Shown one piece after another: positions 1-12,400 of a stretch of DNA of 64,000 nt; within the stretch, counting starts at the first letter, position 1; each line of letters starts with the position of its first letter. A model generated the notes under the pieces. The model was not told where the DNA came from and did no database searches. It worked only from the letters and a program-made list of their open reading frames with translations. The translations under genes and the position numbers were made by a program. The DNA comes from Acanthopleura granulata (taxonomy: Eukaryota; Mollusca; Polyplacophora; Chitonida; Chitonidae), in contig JABBOT010000080.1 of the NCBI GenBank assembly GCA_016165875.1, positions 11,773,480 through 11,837,479 on the forward strand, written 5' to 3'.

Positions 1-288
1 AGATGCTCTTGATTTAGGTGAGCTGAATTGTTGTAGGCCTAATCTACGTGCAGAGCGTTGGAGAATAGCTAAGTAAGAGTTGCAGATACACCGGATAAGA
101 AAACTAGTGAGTAAACTCACGAGAATTCTGACGTGAATAGAAAATGTGACGTAAAACTGGCGTAAATACGGTGCTGAATGCAGATTTAATGAACGAAGCC
201 CTAAAATGCCATATACACGTAACGTGAGTGAAACAAAGCGTTCGTAACTCTGAACGGACGGCCGCGCGGGACAATGTATGAGAGTTAC

Positions 289-413
289 CTTCCGTTGCGA
301 CCTCTGAAATATCTCGCTCCGACTTATGCGCCATATAACCAAGATATGAGAAAATGACGAAGCCGGAGAATATGCTGGTGAAGCTGTTTACCCCAGCTGT
401 TATCAAGCAGTCT
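289..413 (-). CDS. SLC6A3-like: SLC6 transporter coding exon 7 (TM7), last exon in the window
   Basis: 125 nt, acceptor TTTCAG, donor GTAACT, phase 2 in and phase 1 out. It encodes [18 protein letters not shown], then [22 protein letters not shown]377 and S381 align with the ion-site residues N353 and S357 of human DAT. The next exon is not in positions 1-288, so the gene continues to the left of the window. Confidence 0.94.
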
Positions 414-3400
414 CTGAAAAGTAAACACATTGAAGTCTTCAAGAACACGAAAACTGTCTAATCCAAGTGTATGTAATGAGAGATTTAGTTTCTAATCTCC
501 TAATTCCGTCTTGCTCGCATGTCCAGCGAACAGTCTAATAACGGTATCATTAAAAAGTTAGAAAACGAACAACAAAATCCAGCGTTTCAAATCCTTAATG
601 TAAGTGAATGTTGACTTTAATAGTTTAATTGATCTAGCAGTTTGGGTCAAGCAGACGACCAAAGCGAAGATACCGGCGTAGCTAGAAGCCAATCAGAATA
701 GCACGAAGCATTAATAGAATACATAAACCACAGCATGGAGAGTAGAACCAGAGCAGTGATGACAATGTGATAGATGGCAAATGGTCACATGTCACCGGTG
801 AAAGCCAGCCTCTTGTCAGTTACCTTAGTCAGAATTTATTCGAACTGTTAATTTCTTAAACACGTTAATAGTAGCAACATACACGTCCCCAGCAGAATTA
901 GGTAAAATAGTGCAGTGATGTCAGTTGCACTATATCAGACGTCATTGTCCTAGAATTACTCAAAATGCTGTGTTCATATATAAAATAGACACAAAGCCTA
1001 TACAGTCCACAGACTTGTAGCATATAATTTGACGATGCGAAGATACAAGCGAGGTAACACCAACGTCAGGAAAAGATCACAGGTTCTGCAAGACATGGGA
1101 CTGAATCCTTGACATATCGCTTTCAAGGTAGACATTACAGTATCAACGCCATCACAGCCGTTTTGATATTAGTATATTATTCATGTTACATGAATATTCA
1201 GACAACTAAACATGTTTGGGAATTATGCGAAATTGTAATAAATAAAAAAGTAAAACGAAATAAAAAAGTTCTGTAGTAAATGGTCACATGTATTTAATGG
1301 TGAATTACAGGTATATAACTAGGGGTCACTAGACCTGTACAGCAATTCCATTCACTTACCTGTAGCAGTTATTGTTAAACTTATTGTAACTGGCAAAAGC
1401 CACGTGAACACCAAATCCGGCCCCAATGGAGAAGAAAATCTGCACGGCTGCGTCAATCCAAGCCTACAACAGATTGATTTACTGTTAGTTTGTCGTCCAT
1501 CAATACAGTTCGCATTTATCTATGTTACATGTGCGAATGTTCATCAGTGCCTTGCCAATAGTCGGTGATTCACGCTGGCTTCTTAGGTTTCCTTCGCCCA
1601 TAAAACTGATGGTAATTCTATGAGTGAAGAATTTTTTGATTAGAGCTTAAAAAACAATCAAATAAACAAATAGATGAGTTGTTAATATTCACGAAGGGTT
1701 TTCTTTTGCTGCTAATACTTTTATCAATCTATATAATAGGCTCATGTAAGCAGCCAGATTTCAGCTGTGTGGAGATTTCTATGTTTTAAAAGCAGGGTTA
1801 AATTCTGAGGACAGAGATAATCTGAATTGCTTTCCTAAATTGTAAAAAAAATTGCAGTGTATTAAAAGCGTTATTGTAAGTTCAGGGTGAGAATATGAAA
1901 AGAAAATGTTTCTGTCATTTCCATGCTTGCTTGGTGTGACGTCACGCACAAACACATGGCGTCACTCATCACTTAATACGGATGACCGCGAGTTTTACGG
2001 AAACTGCCAAAGAACTTGTTTTAGTGATGTCTTCAGCTGTAGAGTTAAACAGTATTGTTCACCGTAAATCCCTTCGAACCATGGATTGAATTATTTTCGA
2101 CTGAATTTTCTTCGCATCATATTTAGATTCCCAGCTGGGTTTCTTGCAACTACATGGGGTAGCAGTTCAAATATTGGGGAAAATCATGCAGAATATTTAG
2201 GTTTATCGCTTTCTTCCACCACCATTAATGGTAAAGACAGGATACGAATCTTTCCTCGGTGCAACTGCGTGTTACTTACAAATGCCAGTACCATCTGCAC
2301 TGTTCCTTCGCAATTAATTGGCACCCTTAGAACGCCTCTTCATAGTCTACGGGTGTTAAACGAATGCCGAATATCACGTTTAGATTACGTATATTTGAAC
2401 GGAACTGCACAGCAATTACCCACCTAAGACGAGTCATGCCTGTCACCTGACGTTTTAGCCAGAATGCCTTACCTGAGAGCTGGCCAGCTTGTCCAGTCTG
2501 GGAGTGATGAAATACTTGACCCCATCTGCAGAGCCGGGCAACATGAGACCCCGGATGAGTAGGATGGTGAGGATGAGGTACGGAGCTGTGGCTGTCACCC
2601 ACACAACCTGAAACCCCGACCCACACACAGACAGAAATAAGCTCAGGCGGATAAATTGCATTTGATTTATTGAACTGATTGGTGTTTCAGGCCGTATTTA
2701 AGAATATTTCACTTATACGACGGCAGCCAGCATTACGGATGATTCTATTTATTTATTTATTTATTTATTTATTTGATTGATGTTTTACGCCGCACTCAAG
2801 AATATTTCCCTTACACGACGACAGCCAGCATTATGCATGATTCGAGGAAACCGGGAAAAATCCACGACCATCCGCATGTTGCCGTCAGATCTTCATACTA
2901 TCGGAACGGAAGCCAGCATGAAATGTACTGGAATTCACAGCGAACGCATTGGTGACAGGAATTAATGTGCTGCCGTAGCACGCTAATTAAGGAGACATAT
3001 GCTATTTCTTTCTTTTCTCTTTAAGAGAGTGCAAAACCTAGATAGCTTATGTAACTCAGCAGCAATGCTAAACTTTGGCAGTTCTTGGTCGGTGTCATTT
3101 TGGTATTCTAAAAACCGGATTAGTCCAAACGGAACTCTTGTGAATCTACGTGAGTTATGGTTTTATTCTTACCGTTCATTTAAATGCATGTGAAATCGCA
3201 ACTTACACTCCCCTAGGACCATGGCTGAAGCAGAATTGTTGAAGAAAAATGTAGTTGTATGGATTAAACGTCACTGCTTAAGAATCAGTGTGATGTCGTC
3301 ACATTTAATGAAAAATTGCAAATAGTATAAGTACTCGAAATCCCTCACCTTTCCGGACGACTTGACCCCTTTCCACAAGCCGAAGTACAGGATGACGAAA

Positions 3401-6400
3401 GCTGCCAATGTACAGAGGGCAAGTTTCCAATTGACGGGTCCTATATTATGTAAACCATCGCTTTTGTGGAGGAGCAAGACCCCGCGTCTACGAGAACAAA
3501 ATGAAGGGGAATATTAGCCGAGGTATATATGGTAGAGTCATTTATCTGTTTTATTTAATTGTTTGTTGATCAAGGACCGTGCACCCTGTGAAATGAATTT
3601 ACCCCGAGTTGCCAGAATTATCCCCGTGTTAGTCAGCCAATGGCAATACCGCTTACTTTATGGCCGAGAACAGCTTTCATGATTCCAGATTTGTGATTGG
3701 TTGACTAACATGGGGGAAATTCTGCTAACTCTGAGTAAATTGATTTCCCCCCTGTCAGTGAACCAGTGAGAGGATATCATTTCCCCCGTGAAAAAAATTT
3801 AATAAATAAATTTTCTTTTCTTTTTTCGACAGCCAAAAAACAAAAAATTAAAAACTTTGTCCCTTACGCAGTTCCGTACGCCAGTTATATAAAAAGGGTT
3901 TTTTTATCGTGAACAGATATTAGTATTTTTATTCATTTCAAAAAACAATTTCTTTAAAAAATTGTAACTTTTTATTTTAAAAGAGGAAAAAACATTCGAT
4001 TTTTTTACTTCTTTCAAAAAGGATTACCACGGAGGGTGACTTGTCTATAACCAATCGTGTGGCATGTTCCCATTCTACACCTATTGGTTTTTATTTATTT
4101 ATTTATTTGACTGAGTTTTATGCTGAAGAATATTTCACTTATACGACGGCGGTCAGCTTTATGGCGTGAGGATACCGGAGAGAACCCTGTGGAAACCCTC
4201 GACCATCTGCAGGTTGCTGGCAGACATTCCAATGCATGACCGGTGAGGAAGCCAGTACGCCTATTGATTTTTCTATCCGGATTTTCGCTGGGTATTTTAT
4301 TGTACCTGGACAGATTCCTATTGTCCTCCACTGCTGCCTTTCACTGTAATACCGCCTAAAGGGTCAGTCAAATTGATTGTTAGGAATCGGATTTGTCAAG
4401 GTGCTCTGGCTTGTTTATCTTAAGCTATATGTGAACAACGGTGTGCAATATCTGACACATTCAAGATTTAAAAAGTAGCATGACCAACAAAGAACTCGGC
4501 CCAGATAGTTTAATGCTAACCCAGTGGCCTTATTTGGGAACTCGTAAAACTCTTTCGCGCCTTTAACACAACGGTCATAATCTATGCACCCTTTCGTTCT
4601 TTCCTAGAGCACTTCACTATGACACTACACAAGCAGCGCAGCTTCGACGTGTTTCAATGCGATTTGGACCCTTTCGTGTAGCCGCCAGAGCCAGTCAAGT
4701 TAATGGTAACACTTCTACGACTTGATATTGCCAGAATAGAATACGTTGGAAACACTGAAAACAGATTTGCCAAATAATTTTAAAATAACCGAACCTGTCA
4801 GCTTGAAATTTTAATGCGTCTGTGTTCTTATCCTGAGATTAATGCCTCCTTTGACTTCTGCGTCAAAATTTCCGTTTTTGACACAGGGTTACATTGAACC
4901 AAGGGAGTGCGAAATGTTGCTCTATCACCGCTGCTTTAGTTTAACTTCCTCAACACACGTTTCCCGCAGACTTGAGCCGTTCACAGCTGGGCAACAAATC
5001 TGCCATGCCCATGATCTGCTGGTTTTTACCAAAACCTCACTGCTTAACCGATGACCGGGATGCTGTCAAACGAACGGTAACTTGTTCAAACAACAGCGTG
5101 TGATTAGAAATGCTGTGAAAACAGCTGCCAAATTTAATTAATTTAATTAAGTACAATTAAATTCTTGACAGTCGCGGCAATTGATGCCAAGTCAGGAATG
5201 CGGTCGGCAGATCAATTCGAGCGCTGAACGCAATGCAGAGCCGATGCATCCCAAGTTTGCACAGTATTATTGCATTCCCTTCATTCCTAAAGTAGAACCT
5301 GCATTTCATCGTGTGCGATCAACAAAGGATGTGTCCCTAACATTCTCTGCTAATGCAAGAAGAACAAAAGTACACATAAAGTATCGCATTGATTATTTCG
5401 ACGATATTCGACGACATATTTTCAATATGGTATGTAGTGGAGTGTCTGTCCTTGCTGTATGTACCTGCGAGGAGTTTGAACCCTACTGGTCATGCAAACA
5501 AGCCCTATACATTATGTCAGCGCTTATAAAGGCATCGAGAAACACCTCTGCTACAACCCAGACCATCCTATATACCGACATTCAGTGGTTAACTCCACAC
5601 AATAAGCTTCTTAAACAGGATATAAGGTGAGCTCTGTGAATCTGACAAGGTCGCCGGCGGCGGCTGAAAAGCGTGGAGATTCATTTATATGGTTATATGC
5701 TAAATCACTCTGACCCCTACCAATATCCTGATCCTCGACAATCCACGCGCCTGCAAACAACGCGTTGCTGGAAACCATGGCGCATGATATTTAAGGACGC
5801 CATAAGAAAGAAATGCATATTTTAGCACATTTATCTGCGACGACAAAAACCCTGATATTTGAGAACGACATAAACAAAAAATACATATTTTAGCCCATTT
5901 ACCTGAAACTACAAACAATCCTGATATTTAAGAACGGCATCAACTAGAAATACATATTTTAGCGCATTATTCTAGGATACATGTGGGCTTTAATTATGGA
6001 TGCATATCATATCTTCCTCCATTCCTTCATCTACTGAGTCATTCATTTATATAGATTCACTCATACGCTCAATATATGTATTTGTTTATCTTTTGATTTC
6101 GGTTAAATGTAATACAAATAGACTAATTCATTGGTACCATTTACACAGGAGTTCTTAAACTCATCCATTCGTGCATGCATGCTTTCGTTCATCCATTCAT
6201 TCGTTCATTCGTTCGCTTACTCGAAGTACTCGATCATTGAAGAGACGAGAGAGTTCTCATTTATTCAAACATCCATTCACACAACATAAAGGTCCTCGAA
6301 ATAATTGTTCACCGGAACACTGCAGTGTTTTCCTTTTTAAGATCATCGGTTCATTAATTCATTCCTTCATTCTTTCATGCATTTATGCATTATAGATCTT

Positions 6401-9400
6401 ACTCGAAGAACTCGTTCACCGATGACACTGAAGAGTTTTCGTTATAGGTTCTGTTGTTGAAGTTGGTGAAGTTCTCGGACCAGTCTTCCCGCCAGCAGTT
6501 CACGGAGTTCCACTCGTTACGACATGTCGTCCATGGCAGGACCTTCGTGAAGGACGCGAACAGGTAATAAAAACTCCAGCCAATAACAACGTTGTAATAA
6601 AAAGCTACTAAATACGACATCCAGCATACGGCCATGCCAGCACCTGCAAGGAAATTGACAATATGCGTAATCATATACACGTCCTCATGCTACGTCATCA
6701 GGTTTGCATAAATACGCATTATCATAAACGTCATAAAAACAACTTATACAAGGAAATAATTTTAAATAATTTTTAAATAAATACAGATAAGTGTCAGTTT
6801 ACGGAGATTAAGCTTGCTTAAACTGAAAGTATAAGGTTATTTTGCTGAAATCTTTCATCGTTGTTGTGAATTTTGCACAGAAACCATTTTATTCTCAAAT
6901 GTTTACTAGCAGGATAAATCTGCAACCAGTGTTGTAGGTAATGATATTCTGTTATAAAGTTTATGTGTGGTGTGTCGTGCATTGCATTGCATTGTGCTGT
7001 ATAGTATAATAAATTGTACAGTATTGTAGGAAATTGCATTATATCGTATTTCAGTGCACTGTATCGTGCATTGTGTGATATACCATACATAATACTATCG
7101 TGGAGAAGAACAATACGTTAATACAGGGTTACTATGAGGTTTGGTATTCATGCGCGGACAGCTCACCCTTGAAAATTGGGACTATTTTCCAGACCGTGAT
7201 GGCGCCTTCACGGTGAAATTGGCCCAGAACCAGTTCCATGTAGAAAAGGGGCAGAGCACCGAGCAGGAGACAGGAGAAGTACGGAATGAGGTAAGCCCCT
7301 GTAACAAGTACATTCGTATGTAACAAGCTCCAGGAGTAGATGTAAGTATGTAACAGGCAGAAAATAACGCCGACGCTCTGCTGAAATGCCAAGAAGAATG
7401 AAAGCGGTAAAATGGGAATCAACGGTACACAAGAAACAAAACTTTGGCCGGGGTTTGGCGAGAAGTTTCCTTCCTGCTTCCCTAATTCAACCCTCCACCC
7501 CCTTTTCTCCCGCCACCCCGACATCCCCCCACCCCCACCCGTAACATAGCGTACGACTTGTACAAGATAACCGAGTTTTACAATATCTGCTGCAGTAAAT
7601 AATTAAACTTAAATCCAATCAATTTTTCAAGCCTACATGTTCCCGAAAAAAAATTATCCAAAATATCTTAAACAACACTGAAAATTTTTCGGAAAATACA
7701 TTTGGCAAAATGCATAAATAATAAGGTTTGCCTAACCAACAAATGTTGATGAAAGCCACCTGTAGGGTAATTTGTGGTCTGAAAAAACTGAAGGCCAGAA
7801 CAAACCTCTGACTCACACATACTGCTGAAATGAGTGCACAGTGCTCTCTTTGCCATGGATGAAGTTCTGTTTGAAATGGGATTGTATTTGTTGTTTTATT
7901 TATTATGGTGCTCTTGTTGTCCTGATGGTTTATGTGCTATGGTGTTCTCTTTGTTATGGTGTTCAGTATGTCATTGTGTTCTGTTTGAGATGTTGTTGTT
8001 TGTTATAAAGTTCTATTAATCGGTGTTCTATTTGATATGATGGTCTGTTTGTCATCGTGTTTTTCGTTATGAAGATTTTTTGTAGATGCTCTATTTGTTA
8101 TAGTGTTTTAGTTCTTATGGTATTTAATTCACTATAGTGTTTTATTTGTTATGATGCTCTATTTGTTATGGTGTTGTGTTTGTTATAAAGTTCTATTAAT
8201 CGGTGTTCTATTTGATCTGGTGGTCTGTTTGTTATGGTGTTGTGTTTGTTATGAAGTTCTATTAATCGGTGTTCTATTTGATCTGGTGGTCTGTTTGTTA
8301 TGGTGTTGTGTTTGTTATGAAGTTCTATTAATCGGTGTTCTATTTGATATAGTGTTCTGTTTGTTATGGTGTTGTTCCTTATGTAGTTCTGTTTGTAGGC
8401 GCTCTATTCCATAAGGTGCTCCATTTGTTATACACTGTGGTGTTCTGTTTGTTATGATGTTTTACTCGCTATGGCGGTTTATTCGCTATAGTGCAATATT
8501 TATCATGGAGTTCTGTTTGCTTTGATGTTGAAGGTGGAGGTCGCGAAAGTTTGTAAGTGTCCGTCGAGTTTTACGGGCTGATACAAGTACTCTATCATAG
8601 CATGCTAATAAGAACACCAAAGAATACGGCTTACAACGAAAAAACTTGAAAAAAGGATCAAAGAGAATTGTAGCTTATATACGCGAAAACATGATACGCG
8701 TATATACATGTATAATTTATTTTTAACACTCCGCAGTAAGTTTTCTAGGTGGAGGATCCAACATCGGTGTCAAATAGTTTTAATGATTATATTACATCTG
8801 TTATTTGACCTCTTATCTTCGAGTAACTTTGGCTCTGTTGATCAAAAGACTATGGACAAGTTTTCCAACTTTGTAGACAATCGCAGAAACCCTGTCTCCA
8901 GTTTTTTTCTACTCCTCAAATATCCCCTGCATTTGTGACAGCTCAGTTAAAGGCTTTAAATGTTAAGAAATCTCCTGGAAACGACATCGTACCCACAAAA
9001 TTCCTCAAAATTGCTGCCGAGGCTTTTTCCCCTTCTCTTGCATTCATTTTTAACCAATGTATATCAAAATCTCATTTTCCATCAAAAAAATAGCCAAAGT
9101 TACTGCGATTCATAAGAAAGGTCCCACGGACGAGGCAGGAAATTATCGTCCCCTCAGCGTTTTATCTGCTTTTTCGAAAATACAAGAAAGGCATGTTCAT
9201 AATGCCTTCACAGAGTGCCTGAATTATAACAGCCCGTTGTTCAAATAGTCTGGTTTCCGGGAAAAGCCTTAACTTCTTTAATTAGTACTTGCTTGTACGA
9301 GACTGACCAAGGTAATATAGTTGGAAGTGTTTTTCTGGATTTGAGTAAAGCATTTGACCTTGTCAGTCACAACGTTTTACTGACAAATCTAAAAATTCAT

Positions 9401-12400
9401 GGGTATACTGACCAGGCACTGGCTTACTTTCAGTCTTATATTTCCGATCGTCAACAGTATGTCACTTTGAACGGAACACAGTCTGATTTAAAAGCAACAT
9501 CAGCTGGTGTACCTCAAGGTTCCGTGGAGGATAGTATTCCCCACCTTATGTTTCGATGTCTACGGCATACATACCCCCGTCATGCTATGTACGCAGAACT
9601 ACGCCCCCTCGGCATCCGCCGCTTTAACAAAGTTACTGTATTGAGCCCTACGAAACAGCAAAATAAGATATTCCAGGCTGTGGCTAATTTCCTAACTAGA
9701 TGTCATAGATTTTAGACACCCCACCATGAATTTTTTTTTTTTTTTTTTTTTTTTTTGGTTAACTGACCAACATAACTTACGGAATGCTAACAACCTCAAA
9801 CCCTGTCTGGCGTGCATCGCCCCAGTGGGACAGAAAACGCCAATACAAACTAAATCCCCCCCCCCACCCCACCCCCGTACCTCAAGGTTCAGTTTTAGGG
9901 CCGCTCCTGTTCATTATGTCTGTAAATGATTTGCCATTGCATCCAAAAAGTAAATGTTCCATTTTTGCTGACGACATTACCATCTATACAGCAGATAAAT
10001 CTCTTCATAATACTGTGGACACCGCAAATCATGATTTACATAGCATTCAAAATTGCTGTGCAAATAATAGCATGCTACCGAATGCCCAGAAAACTAAGGC
10101 AATGGCAAGTAGGCAAGTAAAGGCTATGTTATATCTCCTAGCTAGAATCAGAAAGTTCTAACCTATACACTGTAGAAAACTCTTTTATTATTGCTTTGTA
10201 TTACCTCATTTTATGTTCTGTTTTACTGTGTGGAGTAGCTAGTTTTTCTCCTAATATGCAGCTTTTTAAATTATTTATTACATATATATATATACATATC
10301 TTTTTTCTTTTTCCTAAAATTTAGTTTACTATAACTGTTATTATTATTTTTATTAGTTGTTAAAATTTCTGTTTTATAACTCGACCTCCACGGAAACAGG
10401 CCTATTTTACCAATGGAGTTATGGATGAATGAGTTTTTAAAATAAAGATTATCTATCTATCTATCTATGTAGGAAACAGAAATGCCCGGCGTAAACTTCA
10501 GACCTTTGGCAAGATATAAAAAAAAATTTCTCTCCATGGCTGCATTCTGGCCCAGCTTAAACACTCACTTCATCAAATTACAACTATATTACAATAATAC
10601 AATAATATTTCACTGATCATTGTTAAAACTTGACACTAAAAACCAAAGTTTCTAAACCAAAACCAAACCGTAAATGCAAAGCTCTTTCTGTATTCACGTG
10701 CAGTGGAATTTTGTTTCGTACAACTGGGATCCAAGTGCCAATAACTACGTTTCTGGATTTCGTGTACTCTAGAGAGATCGATGTCTTGGTGTAAAACAGG
10801 CTGAAATTAAAGCAAAATGTAGTTTTTCACACCGAAGTTACCGTAAAATATCCCATATGTTTCCTGCATATAGTTGTGTCACATGTTAAACACGGCCACC
10901 ACTTGCGTCACAAGGGCAAGTAAGATCTCTAATACCAGCCAGTTGTAAGGATGAACTCACTGATAATTCTTACTTGATAGCAATCAGAAGGGATGAAATC
11001 CACGATGAAAGATTTATTGCGAAACCGAAAGCTAAACCATGTGGGCGGAAAGAGGTGCCGAGCACGTCATAAATAAGCTTTATTGATGTAAGCGACTAAT
11101 CTTCGGTGCAAGAGTCTGTGAAATATTGCACGCACTCTAGATGTAATTACCATCTGGTCCCAAAATTGGTTTCCAGGATTTGTTGCAGGGAGAAGGTGTG
11201 TCTGTGTATGAGGCTGGGGGGGGGGGGGGTAGTGGCGAAGGATTTAAACTGTGTTAATCTGGTTTTTCGTAGGGCCGTGTCCCATTACAAAGTAGATGAC
11301 AAATGTTGAAGTATGAAGTTGGGATCGATTTCACAGTCGTTTTACCGCGTGCCGATTAGGCGGCGATCGCGGGGGATATGGAAGGCCGTTAAAGTTGTGC
11401 CTTCTATTGGGCTATGTTCTAAAGACTCTGCCTGAGAACAGAACTGGGTGCTGGTATAGGGGCAGACGTTAAAGGCGTCGCCTTGTTCACGCGATAAGTG
11501 CTAAGCACGTCTCTCAATGAGTCCAAGCACTCTTCAGTAATTACTACAAGGAAAGGAGAGTCACATGGGTCAAAGCAATATCAGTGAAATCCGACAAAAC
11601 ATTTCTATGCAAATGACAGGTTTGGAGAATTGGGGAACATTTAGCGTGGAGAACGGCGTTGATCTGTGACTGCTCATAATCCAACCATTTCCACCGGAAA
11701 TGACTCCGCCGCCATTGTCCCCGTCTGGGATCGTTGTTTTGCTGGTCAAGCGTACGCAATCATTCCCTCATGTCCTTTCTTTCCTCTCTCAGACCAAAGA
11801 ATGGTTACCTACTTATAGCAATAGGCATCATACATATCACACCATCTCCCAAAAAACCAAAATTAAACAAGTCAAGTGACTGACTCGGCATGAAAATGAT
11901 ATCTAAAGCAAAATGTGTATACCTTGAAAACAAAGAATTAATGTGACTTACACACATGAATAAAGATTATGACTCGTGAGATGATATGAAGGAATCAAAA
12001 TTTCGACTGAAGGCTTGTTCCAACAATATTGCCATCATTACATCCTACTTTCTGCCAAAACGCTGCTTGGATTTTTAATTTTTTTGAGTATTCAGGAAGC
12101 CGCGGCGTGGAAAAGACGATTATGAAAAGTGGCTCACTGACAACAACTAAAACCTACCTTACTGACAAACATGGAATGGACAACAAGAACTCACAACCTT
12201 TCCTCATATTTTACCAATATAGACACTGAAATCAATAATTTTACACCACCATACTGCTTGGAAGCGTTGCTTCAGCGTTCATGCGTTTTGTGGCCACTAA
12301 TTTGGTTTTATAACCAGAGTGCCTACTTCGACACTTAGGTGATTAACACTGTATTAATGAAGCAGCGCCCAAAGGACACCAAACATGACACCCAGCCAAG

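Larger units (their letters stand above)
2608..3348 (-). other. SLC6 intron 4
   Basis: 741 nt holding two SINE copies on the minus strand (annotated separately). The rest is unremarkable AT-rich sequence. Confidence 0.85.
3488..6402 (-). other. SLC6 intron 3
   Basis: 2.9 kb. Contains a SINE with target duplication (4080-4272), an open frame of 148 codons on the plus strand (5184-5630), a three-copy 68-bp repeat (5785-5985) and an ATTC-rich stretch (6150-6390). The span 4273-5183 shows nothing recognisable. Confidence 0.85.

Noticed and set aside
7132..7524. 130-codon transporter exon
   Set aside because: Only 7167-7298 is coding. The remainder extends through the splice acceptor and donor into introns.
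8151..8414. Possible small membrane protein
   Set aside because: The frame is produced by a 66-bp tandem repeat. The peptide periodicity equals the DNA periodicity and there is no other support.
9726..9929. Frame beginning with a poly-phenylalanine run
   Set aside because: It is a translated poly-T tract inside the LINE insertion.
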